5,956 bases of DNA from an uncultured Lachnospiraceae bacterium (GTDB taxonomy: Bacteria > Bacillota > Clostridia > Lachnospirales > Lachnospiraceae): contig CACXEL010000183.1 of assembly GCA_902766655.1 (NCBI GenBank), positions 1 to 5,956 of the forward strand, in the 5' to 3' direction. The notes under the pieces were generated by a model. That model had not been told where the DNA came from. It did not search any database and saw nothing but the letters and a program-made list of their open reading frames with translations. A program made the position numbers and the translations under genes. Below are positions 1-5,956 of the stretch, in pieces; within the stretch, counting starts at the first letter, position 1; each line of letters starts with the position of its first letter.

Positions 1-2
1 AG

Positions 3-1319
3 ATAGGCGCCCTGAAGGGAGAGCAGCCTTCGCCGGCTTTCCGGCAGCTCTATGCCTGGTATGCAGGCAGGGAGGAGTACCGGCACCGCCTGGAAAGCCT
101 CCTCGGCGCTGCGGCTACCCACTATGAGCCGGACGAGATCGGCGCGGCTGCGGCCAAAGCCCTCTACGGTAGAAAGCTTGAGAATTCGGCCTCCCGTCTG
201 GAGATGTTCTCGGCCTGCGCCTTCGCCCACTTTGCCCGGTACGGGCTCCGGCTCAAGGAGCGGCAGGTCTACGTTTTCTCAGGCGCGGACATGGGCAACG
301 TTGTCCATACAGCCTTCGAGATGTTCGCCAGGACTCTTCGGCAACGCGGCCTTCACTGGGCGGACCTTGACGAAGAGACCAGGAACAGCCTGGTCAGGGA
401 ATCCGTGCAGGAGGCGGCGGAAGCCTACAATAACCATCTTCTCCACGATTCCGTGCGCAATGAATACAATATAAGCCGCATGGAACGCCTTATGGCCAAT
501 TCCGCATGGGCCATGCAGGAGCAGTTGAAGCGGGGCGACTTCGAGCCCGCATATTTTGAGGTGCCCTTCCACGGCAGTGAGAGTGACGCCGCTTACTTCA
601 GACTGCCCGACGGGACCCGGATGGACCTGACCGGCCGGATCGACCGGGTGGATATCTGCGAGGACGAAGGCAGGACCTTCCTGAAAATCATAGATTACAA
701 GACAGGCGCCAAGGGTTTTGACTTGACGGAGGTCTACTACGGCCTGCAGCTCCAGCTGGTGGTCTATATGAACGCGGCCTGCGAGATGGTGGACAAGAGC
801 GGGGAGAGAAGCGGGAAGGCCGAGCCTGCGGGCATTTTCTACTTTGAAATCAAGGATCCGGTGGAGGATCTCAAGGCGGGGGACACCGACGAGGACATCC
901 GCGGAAGAATCCTTAAGAAAATGAAGGCAACCGGCATCGTCTCCCTGGACGTGGACGCCCTGCGGCATCTGGACAGGACCATATCGGCCGGCGGCAACCG
1001 GTCTTCGGACGTCATACCGGTCGAGTACACAAAGGACGGCAGGATCGGAGCCAGGTCCAGGGCTGTGACGCCGGAGGATTTCGGTCTGATCTCCTCTTAC
1101 GTGAACCGGAAGATCTACGACATCGGGTCCCGGATCATGAACGGGGAGGCGCAGGTCGACCCGTACGAATTCCACGGGCGGAAGGCCTGCGACTACTGCA
1201 GTCTGCGGGGCTTCTGCGGCTTCGACCCGCGGATCGGAGGTTACAGGATGCGGCAGCTGAAGGCCTTCTCCGGCGAGGAGGTCCTGGACAAGATGAGGGA
1301 GGGCCAGGCGAATGAGTGA
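3..1319 (+). CDS. addB: AddB, ATP-dependent helicase/nuclease subunit B (3' part; start lies upstream of window)
   Basis: AddB partners AddA in the cytoplasmic enzyme that unwinds and trims double-strand DNA ends, loading the 3' strand for RecA-dependent recombination. The frame is open from base 3 with no start, so the gene is cut by the window edge. The visible 438 residues are the C-terminal part of a protein that is 1166 aa in Bacillus subtilis. Seen in order (fragment numbering): the SRLEMFSAC segment with Cys72; His102 in VVHTAFE; nuclease residues Asp214 in GRIDRVD, Asp231 and Lys233 in DYKTG, then QLQLVVY (about 249-255); and a C-terminal C-x2-C-x5-C group (Cys396, 399, 405). One distant cysteine plus this triplet is the family's 4Fe-4S cluster set, which staples the nuclease domain. 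All nuclease residues appear intact, so it is probably active. The inactive helicase half that reads Chi in this family is outside the window. The stop overlaps the addA start by 8 bases. Confidence 0.95.
   Translation: MGALKGEQPSPAFRQLYAWYAGREEYRHRLESLLGAAATHYEPDEIGAAAAKALYGRKLENSASRLEMFSACAFAHFARYGLRLKERQVYVFSGADMGNVVHTAFEMFARTLRQRGLHWADLDEETRNSLVRESVQEAAEAYNNHLLHDSVRNEYNISRMERLMANSAWAMQEQLKRGDFEPAYFEVPFHGSESDAAYFRLPDGTRMDLTGRIDRVDICEDEGRTFLKIIDYKTGAKGFDLTEVYYGLQLQLVVYMNAACEMVDKSGERSGKAEPAGIFYFEIKDPVEDLKAGDTDEDIRGRILKKMKATGIVSLDVDALRHLDRTISAGGNRSSDVIPVEYTKDGRIGARSRAVTPEDFGLISSYVNRKIYDIGSRIMNGEAQVDPYEFHGRKACDYCSLRGFCGFDPRIGGYRMRQLKAFSGEEVLDKMREGQANE
1295..1303 (+). promoter_or_regulatory. 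Ribosome binding site of addA inside the end of addB
   Basis: GAGGGAGGG is purine-rich and matches the anti-Shine-Dalgarno well, with 8 bases between it and the ATG at 1312. It supports that start. The site lies in the last addB codons, and the addA start overlaps the addB stop (ATGAGTGA, 1312-1319), an arrangement typical of translational coupling for two subunits made in equal amounts. Confidence 0.75.
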
Positions 1320-4300
1320 ACCGAAGAGAAAAGACGCCGTCAGTTGGACACCTGACCAGCAGCGGGTCATTGACACCCGGGGCTGCAACATTCTGGTCAG
1401 CGCTTCGGCCGGCAGCGGAAAGACAGCCGTGCTGATCGAGCGCATTATCTCCTATATCCTGGACGAGAAGGATCCGGCCGATATCGACCAGCTCCTGATC
1501 GTCACATTCACCAGGGCGGCGGCCGCCGAGATGAAGGAACGGATCGGCAGGCGGATCACAGACCTGCTCATGCAGGATCCGGGAAATGAACACCTTGCCC
1601 GCCAGTCTTCGCTGATCCACAACGCCCAGATCACCACCATCGACGGATTCTGCTCCTACATCGTGCGGAACTACGGGCATCTGACGGATCTGGAGCCTGG
1701 GTGGCGGATCGCCGATGAGGGTGAGAGCAAGCTTCTGAAGGCCGACGTGCTTGCGGAGGTCCTGGAGAGGACCTTCGACTCGGAGGACGAGGTCATGAAG
1801 GCCCAGTTCCCTGTCTTCGTGGAGAGTCTGGCCACCGGCAAGACGGACAAGCCCATAGAGGAGACCATACTCCGGGTCTTCGAGGCCGCCCAGAGCCAAC
1901 CCTGGCCAAGGGAGTGGCTTGAGAGGAGCCGCCTGGACGTCTCGGCGGAGACCGCGGAGGAGCTCATGGCCCTGCCGTGGATGCAGAGCCTGAAGGCCGA
2001 CGCGGACAGTATCATCGGGGATGGGCTGGCCCTGGCAAGGCAGAACCTGGCGCTGACGCAGTCTGCCTCCGGCCCCTCTGCCTATTACCCTTGCGCGGAG
2101 GCTGACGTCCGGCTTTTCGAGTACCTGCTGGAGACAGAGGATTACGGCAGGCGGGTCAGGCTCCTTTGGGATTTCGAGCCGCCGCGGCTCAGCACGAAGC
2201 GGCCGCTCACGACCGAGAATCCGGCTCTCCGGGAGGTTTTCAAGAATACACGCGCCAAGGTGAAGGACATCCGGGAAATGCTGGCGAAGGAGATATACTT
2301 CTGTCTGCCGGAGGAAGCCCTGGAGACTCTCAAGGGGACAGCTGTGCCCATGAATGTCCTTATTTCCGTCGTGGAAGACTTTATGGACAGGTTCGCGGCA
2401 AAAAAGCGGGAGAAGAAGCTGATCGATTTCTCCGACCTGGAACACTATGCCCTCAGGATCCTCCGCGGGGAGGACGGGCGGACGCCTGCAGCGAAGGAAC
2501 TGGCCGGGCGGTTCCGCGAAGTCATGGTGGACGAGTACCAGGACAGCAATTATCTCCAGGAGGAGATCCTGACCGCTGTCAGCGGCATCGAGGACGGGCG
2601 GGACAATTATTTTTGTGTCGGGGACGTGAAGCAGAGCATTTACGGCTTCCGCCATGCCCGGCCGGATCTCTTTATGGAAAAATTCAGGCTCTACGGCGGG
2701 AGAGAGGCGGGGGCGGCTCCCCACAGTGTGGCAGTGAGCGGCGTCAGGATCGACCTGCGGGCAAATTTCCGCAGCGGCGCCGAGGTCCTGGATGCCGCCA
2801 ACGGCTTCTTCGGTATGATCATGCGCGGGGAAGTGGGCGGTGTCGATTACGATGAGGACGCGAGGCTTATCTGCGCCCAGGCCGTGCTTGGAAAACTGAG
2901 GGACAAGCTGTCACAGCTGACGGCGGCCAGGGAGAAGGCTGCCGACCGGGAGAGTCAGCTTACACTGGATGCCCAGGCAGACCGGATCCGTGAGGAGATT
3001 GCACGGGAAGAGCGGCTGGCGATCATGGCGGAGACGGAAATCATGGCCGTCGTGGCCGATGAGGAGGACTCCGAGGGAGAGAACGTTCTTACCGATACCG
3101 GCAGCCGGGCCAGACGTGAGCTGGAGGCCCGTATGATCGGCGAGCGGATCAGGCGGATGGTCCGGGAGGAGCAGATCTACGACAGGAAGACGGGGGAATT
3201 CAGGCCGGTGGCCTACCGGGATATCGTCATTCTGCTGAGGACCATGTCGGGCTGGGCGGAGGTGTTCAGCCAGGTCCTGGAGGGCATGGGCATTCCGGCC
3301 TACTCTACGGCCAGAACAGGCTATTTTTCCGCGCCCGAGGTCAGGACCATTCTTGACTATCTGGCCATTTTGGACAATCCGGAGCAGGATATCCCCTTTG
3401 CCTCCGTGCTCAAGTCCGCCATCGGAGGCCTGAGCGCCGGGGATCTGGCCGAGATCCGCGTCATCAGCGGTACGCCGGCCTCGCGCAAGGGGGAGGCCAG
3501 GTTCCTGACCATGGCTGAGTGTGCCCGCCGCTATACTGAGCAGGGCGGGAACGAGGTCATCAGGGCCAAACTGCGGCGCTTTTTCCTTTTCTACAACGAG
3601 ACCCGGGAAATGACCGCCTCCATACCGATCCATGAGCTCATCTGGCGCATCCTCACGGGCACCGGTTTCTTCGACTACGCCTCCGCCCTGCCCGGCGGCA
3701 CCCAGCGGGCGGCCAACCTCCGCATGCTGGTGGAGAAGGCCATCGCTTACGAGGAGACAAGCTACGTCGGCCTCTTCAACTTCATCCGCTATATCGAGAA
3801 GCTGCAGACCTACGACGTGGACTTCGGCGAGGTCAATGTGATCGGTGAAAATGAGGACACGGTCCGCATTATCAGCATCCATAAATCCAAGGGCCTCGAG
3901 TACCCGGTGGTATTTGTCGCCGGCATGGGCAAGTCCTTCAATAAGCGCGACCTGTCCGCCCGTGTTCTGATCGACCCGGAGCGCGGCGTTGCCATGGACT
4001 ATGTGGACATTGACCGGAGAACGGTCAGCACCACCCTCAAAAAGCAGGCTGTCCGCCGCAGGCTCATGCGGGAGAATGTGGGTGAGGAGATCCGCGTGCT
4101 CTACGTCGCCCTGACACGGGCCAGACAGAAGATGATCCTGACAGGATCCATCAAACAGAAGGAGCTGAACAATTACAGCCAGGTCGAGCCGGCGGACGGG
4201 AATCGCTTCACCTCCAACTATCTCCTGAACGCCGCCTGCCCCTGGGCCATGATCCTTCCCGCTTCCCTGCAGTTGCAGAAGGCAGGCGGGGAGGAGAGAT

Positions 4301-5442
4301 ATCCCAGGACGATCACATTGGTCTATCCGACGGAGCTGGCAGCTGCCGACGTCCGGGAGGGCGTGAGCAGGCAGGAAGTGGTCGCTGGCCTGCGCAGCCT
4401 CGATCCCTCCCTTGTCTGGGACGAGGAAATGAAAGCCGTCCTGGACACCCGCTTCCCCTATAGCTATCCCTATGCCGGTCGAGAGAGCCTGCCGGTCAAG
4501 GTATCTGTGACAGAGCTCAAGAAAGCCCACATGCATGATGAGGAGGCGGCAGATCTGGTGGCCTCAGGCGGTGGAGAAGCCTGCATTGCGGCGGATCCGG
4601 CTGCTTCGGTGATGGAGAAAGCTTTTGCCGCGTCTGCGGATCCGGCTGCTTCGGTGATGGAGAAAGCTTTTGCCGCGTCTGCGGATCCGGCTGCTTCGGT
4701 GATGGGAGAAGCTTTTGCCGCGTTTGCGGATCCGGCTGCTTCGGCGATGGAGGAAGCCATTGTCGCTTCTGCGGGTCCGGCGGCCTCAGCCGAAGAGAAA
4801 GCCTTCCAGGGGGGAGCTGCCGTACAGGGTGACCTGCCGGACGATCTCTACGTACCGGTCTTTGCCAGAACAGGTGATGATACCAGGGCTTACGAGGCGG
4901 ACGATACGCCGGCCACGGTCCGCGGGTCCGCCTGCCACAAGGTCATGGAGCTCCTGGATTTCGACCGGTTCGGACTCGGGGAGGACGAGGCGGCCGCCCG
5001 GAGCGAAATCGACCGCATGCTGGCAGAGAACCGCCTTGCTGCGGAAGATGCCGCGCTGGTACAGCCGCGGGAGATTGCGGCCATGGCCGCCAGCCCACTG
5101 GGCAGGCGGATGGCTGCGGCAGCCTCACGCGGTGACCTTTTCCGCGAGCAGCCCTTCGTTCTCGGTGTTCCTGCCGGCGACTTAAGGCCCGGTTGGCCTG
5201 AGGACGAGCAGGTGATCGTCCAGGGAATCGTGGACGCCTTCTTCTTCGAGGAGGACCACATCGTCCTCATCGATTACAAGACTGACCGAATACCCCGCGG
5301 CAAGACCGGGGAGGCGGTGCTGGCCGGCCGCTACCGGGTGCAGCTGGACGCCTACCAGGAGGCCCTGGAGCGGGTCATCGGGCGAAAGGTCACGGAGAAG
5401 TATCTCTGGTCCTTCCACCTGGGCCGGGCGGTCCGGGTGTGA
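1312..5442 (+). CDS. addA: AddA, ATP-dependent helicase/nuclease subunit A (complete, with two insertions)
   Basis: AddA is the 3'-5' SF1A helicase and one of two nucleases of AddAB, acting on broken DNA ends. Motifs seen: Q motif WTPDQQ (12-17); Walker A SAGSGKT with Lys37; Ia TFTRAAAAEM (65-74); Walker B VDEYQD (406-411); III VGDVKQSIYGFR (436-447); IV region ANFRS (484-488); V IHKSKGLEY (856-864); VI VLYVALTRAR (929-938). The C-terminal RecB-family nuclease has His1209 in RGSACHK, Asp1308 in GIVDAFF, Asp1321 and Lys1323 in DYKTD, and Gln1344/Tyr1348 in QLDAY, so it looks active. The start is chosen from the 8-base overlap with addB and the GAGGGAGGG site. At 1376 aa it is about 140 longer than the 1232 aa B. 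subtilis protein. Two inserts can account for this: a charged helical stretch (about 522-572) and a 15-residue tandem repeat in the pre-nuclease linker (about 1080-1168). Expression is probably from an operon promoter upstream of addB; none is seen here. Confidence 0.97.
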   Translation: MSEPKRKDAVSWTPDQQRVIDTRGCNILVSASAGSGKTAVLIERIISYILDEKDPADIDQLLIVTFTRAAAAEMKERIGRRITDLLMQDPGNEHLARQSSLIHNAQITTIDGFCSYIVRNYGHLTDLEPGWRIADEGESKLLKADVLAEVLERTFDSEDEVMKAQFPVFVESLATGKTDKPIEETILRVFEAAQSQPWPREWLERSRLDVSAETAEELMALPWMQSLKADADSIIGDGLALARQNLALTQSASGPSAYYPCAEADVRLFEYLLETEDYGRRVRLLWDFEPPRLSTKRPLTTENPALREVFKNTRAKVKDIREMLAKEIYFCLPEEALETLKGTAVPMNVLISVVEDFMDRFAAKKREKKLIDFSDLEHYALRILRGEDGRTPAAKELAGRFREVMVDEYQDSNYLQEEILTAVSGIEDGRDNYFCVGDVKQSIYGFRHARPDLFMEKFRLYGGREAGAAPHSVAVSGVRIDLRANFRSGAEVLDAANGFFGMIMRGEVGGVDYDEDARLICAQAVLGKLRDKLSQLTAAREKAADRESQLTLDAQADRIREEIAREERLAIMAETEIMAVVADEEDSEGENVLTDTGSRARRELEARMIGERIRRMVREEQIYDRKTGEFRPVAYRDIVILLRTMSGWAEVFSQVLEGMGIPAYSTARTGYFSAPEVRTILDYLAILDNPEQDIPFASVLKSAIGGLSAGDLAEIRVISGTPASRKGEARFLTMAECARRYTEQGGNEVIRAKLRRFFLFYNETREMTASIPIHELIWRILTGTGFFDYASALPGGTQRAANLRMLVEKAIAYEETSYVGLFNFIRYIEKLQTYDVDFGEVNVIGENEDTVRIISIHKSKGLEYPVVFVAGMGKSFNKRDLSARVLIDPERGVAMDYVDIDRRTVSTTLKKQAVRRRLMRENVGEEIRVLYVALTRARQKMILTGSIKQKELNNYSQVEPADGNRFTSNYLLNAACPWAMILPASLQLQKAGGEERYPRTITLVYPTELAAADVREGVSRQEVVAGLRSLDPSLVWDEEMKAVLDTRFPYSYPYAGRESLPVKVSVTELKKAHMHDEEAADLVASGGGEACIAADPAASVMEKAFAASADPAASVMEKAFAASADPAASVMGEAFAAFADPAASAMEEAIVASAGPAASAEEKAFQGGAAVQGDLPDDLYVPVFARTGDDTRAYEADDTPATVRGSACHKVMELLDFDRFGLGEDEAAARSEIDRMLAENRLAAEDAALVQPREIAAMAASPLGRRMAAAASRGDLFREQPFVLGVPAGDLRPGWPEDEQVIVQGIVDAFFFEEDHIVLIDYKTDRIPRGKTGEAVLAGRYRVQLDAYQEALERVIGRKVTEKYLWSFHLGRAVRV
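4549..4815 (+). repeat. In-frame 45-bp tandem repeat within addA (about six units, 15 aa each)
   Basis: Units, by eye: 4591-4635 and 4636-4680 are identical at all 45 bases and encode ADPAASVMEKAFAAS. Unit 4681-4725 differs at 4 positions and 4726-4770 at 6. A weaker unit at 4771-4815 begins AGPAASAEEKAF. A 42-base stretch at 4549-4590 (ADLVASGGGEACIA) looks like a decayed first unit lacking one codon. Units 1 and 2 each contain the palindromes CGGATCCG and AAAGCTTT; the later units keep them only in part. The repeat sits in AddA residues about 1080-1168, between the VSVTELKKA helix after the helicase core and the nuclease domain beginning near 1204. The Ala-rich, acidic/lysine pattern suggests a flexible or helical linker; this is inference. 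Confidence 0.93.
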
Positions 5443-5527
5443 GGGCAGGAGTTTTCAGGCCTGGGACAGAAGAATCTTACATATTTGTGAAATGCCGGGA
5501 GTATTCCCCTGCCAGAGAATTCTATAC

Positions 5528-5556
5528 TTGAAATATCGATTGAGATGGATTATGAT
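5528..5556 (+). promoter_or_regulatory. Sigma-A-type promoter of the SDR gene
   Basis: TTGAAA (5528-5533) is followed after exactly 17 bases by TATGAT (5551-5556). Each box has one mismatch to the TTGACA/TATAAT consensus. Transcription would start near 5563, giving a leader of about 40 bases before the ATG at 5604. The boxes lie in an AT-richer gap between GC-rich genes, which favours a real promoter over a chance match. It implies that the SDR gene is transcribed separately from addAB, although read-through cannot be excluded. Confidence 0.7.
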
Positions 5557-5575
5557 TAGTTTGTTAATCTTAATC
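5548..5575. promoter_or_regulatory. Inverted repeat over the -10 box, candidate operator
   Basis: GATTATGATTA (5548-5558) and TAATCTTAATC (5565-5575) are reverse complements at 10 of 11 positions, separated by 6 bases. The arms break into four pentamers, GATTA-1-GATTA-6-TAATC-1-TAATC. The left arm covers the -10 box and the centre falls near the predicted transcription start. A bound protein would block RNA polymerase, so a repressor site is the natural reading. The transcript would contain only the right arm, which argues against an RNA hairpin. The cognate regulator is not in the window. Confidence 0.5.
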
Positions 5576-5592
5576 TTTCATGCCACATCTAT

Positions 5593-5597
5593 GGAGG
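5593..5597 (+). promoter_or_regulatory. Ribosome binding site of the SDR gene
   Basis: GGAGG lies 6 bases before the ATG at 5604 and decides the start. The nearby ATG at 5591 overlaps this site and runs into a stop after nine codons, so it is not the start. Confidence 0.85.
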
Positions 5598-5603
5598 TAT
5601 ATC

Positions 5604-5956
5604 ATGAAGAACTATTTTGATCTCAGCGGACAGGTCGCTATCGTAACCGGCTGCTCCACAGGCCTGGGTGTTCAGATGGCCCATGCTCTTGCCAACCAGG
5701 GCGCCAAGATCGTCGCCATTGCCCGCCGCAAGGAGCTGATCGACGCTGTCGCCAAGGAAATCGCTGACACCTATGGCGTCGAGACCATGGCTGTCCAGTG
5801 CGACATCACGGATACCGACAAGGTGAACGCTGCCGTGGATGCTGTCCTGGAGAAGTTCGGCCGCATCGACATCGTCATCAACAATGCCGGCACCGGCGCT
5901 GTTGCTCCCGCTGAGGACATCACTGATGCCCAGTTCGAGAACGAGATGCAGATCGA
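5604..5956 (+). CDS. Short-chain dehydrogenase/reductase, NAD(P)-dependent (5' part; runs off the window)
   Basis: A classical SDR oxidoreductase, a cytosolic enzyme that interconverts an alcohol and a ketone with NAD(P)(H). The visible 117 residues are the N-terminal half of a fold usually about 250 aa long. Seen: VAIVTGCSTGLG with the dinucleotide-binding Gly16, Gly20 and Gly22; CDITD (66-70), whose Asp67 is the usual adenine-ring contact; and NNAG (93-96) after strand four. Arg41-Arg42 after the second strand would favour NADP(H) over NAD(H) by the usual rule. The catalytic Ser and Tyr-x3-Lys lie past the edge, so activity and substrate cannot be judged. The TGCxTGLG glycine loop recalls the KduD/gluconate 5-dehydrogenase group of sugar-acid dehydrogenases. 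Steroid or acyl-carrier reductases remain possible, so no symbol is given. It has its own promoter and ribosome site. Its codons (Arg always CGC, Ala only GCT/GCC, no GGG) differ from addAB and suggest high expression. Confidence 0.93.
   Translation, partial: MKNYFDLSGQVAIVTGCSTGLGVQMAHALANQGAKIVAIARRKELIDAVAKEIADTYGVETMAVQCDITDTDKVNAAVDAVLEKFGRIDIVINNAGTGAVAPAEDITDAQFENEMQI

Noticed and set aside
279..4536. Long open frames on the minus strand (279-1445, 1135-2724, 2911-4536)
   Set aside because: They lie antisense to addB and addA, whose frames are certified by many conserved motifs. Their products show no recognisable domain and have the His/Leu/Pro-rich look of reverse-strand translation in GC-rich genes.
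4470..4760. Minus-strand open frame with a repeated EAAGSADAAKAFSIT protein
   Set aside because: The protein repeat is only the reverse-strand image of the addA tandem repeat. There is no independent support for a gene.
4591..4770. Possible CRISPR array from the regular repeats
   Set aside because: Units are directly adjacent with no unique spacers and encode a continuous in-frame peptide within addA.
52..5185. Plus-strand open frames in other phases (52-474, 2166-2855, 3632-3841, 4715-5185)
   Set aside because: All are inside addB or addA in the wrong phase and rich in Arg, Ser and Pro, with no motifs; they are shadows of the real frames.
5443..5513. Possible terminator after addA
   Set aside because: The best candidates are a 4-bp GGGA/TCCC stem with a 4-base loop (5497-5508), the loopless palindrome CAGGCCTG (5456-5463), and GGCAGG/CCTGCC arms about 58 bases apart. 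None has a stable stem followed by a T run.
5523..5528. TATACT as an alternative -10 box
   Set aside because: No -35-like hexamer lies 16-18 bases upstream, while the TTGAAA/TATGAT pair has ideal spacing.
5591..5620. ATG at 5591 as a start or leader peptide
   Set aside because: It opens only nine codons before TGA, overlaps the GGAGG site for the SDR gene and has no ribosome site of its own.

Overview
The window is a GC-rich stretch of bacterial chromosome holding the 3' part of addB, a complete addA, and the 5' part of an unrelated short-chain dehydrogenase/reductase (SDR) gene. All three are on the + strand. An addB-addA pair in which both subunits carry a nuclease domain and AddB carries an iron-sulfur cysteine set is the Bacillus-type AddAB enzyme. 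This points to Bacillota, and the GC-rich, AGG/CGG-rich codon use suggests a high-GC member of Clostridia. That placement is inference; no rRNA or other marker is present.

Layout: positions 1-1319 are the C-terminal 438 residues of AddB (nuclease domain and four Fe-S cysteines). Positions 1312-5442 are AddA, 1376 residues, overlapping addB by 8 bases and so probably translationally coupled to it. Together they form the helicase-nuclease that processes double-strand DNA ends for RecA-dependent repair. All UvrD/Rep-type helicase motifs and the RecB-type nuclease motifs are visible and intact. Positions 5443-5603 are a 161-base AT-richer gap with no convincing terminator. It holds a good sigma-A-type promoter (TTGAAA, 17 bases, TATGAT) overlapped by a striking inverted repeat. 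From 5604 to the window edge is the N-terminal 117 residues of the SDR enzyme.

The core genes are ordinary. The unusual parts are: (1) a 45-bp, in-frame tandem repeat in the AddA linker just before its nuclease domain, with two perfectly identical central copies and decayed outer copies; (2) a charged, probably coiled-coil insert of about 50 residues within the AddA helicase region; (3) a two-fold symmetric set of four GATTA/TAATC boxes over the -10 and predicted start of the SDR promoter, a candidate operator; and (4) a sharp change in codon choice between addAB and the SDR gene, suggesting high expression of the latter. I did not find evidence of a wholly new system, mobile element, CRISPR array or RNA gene here.
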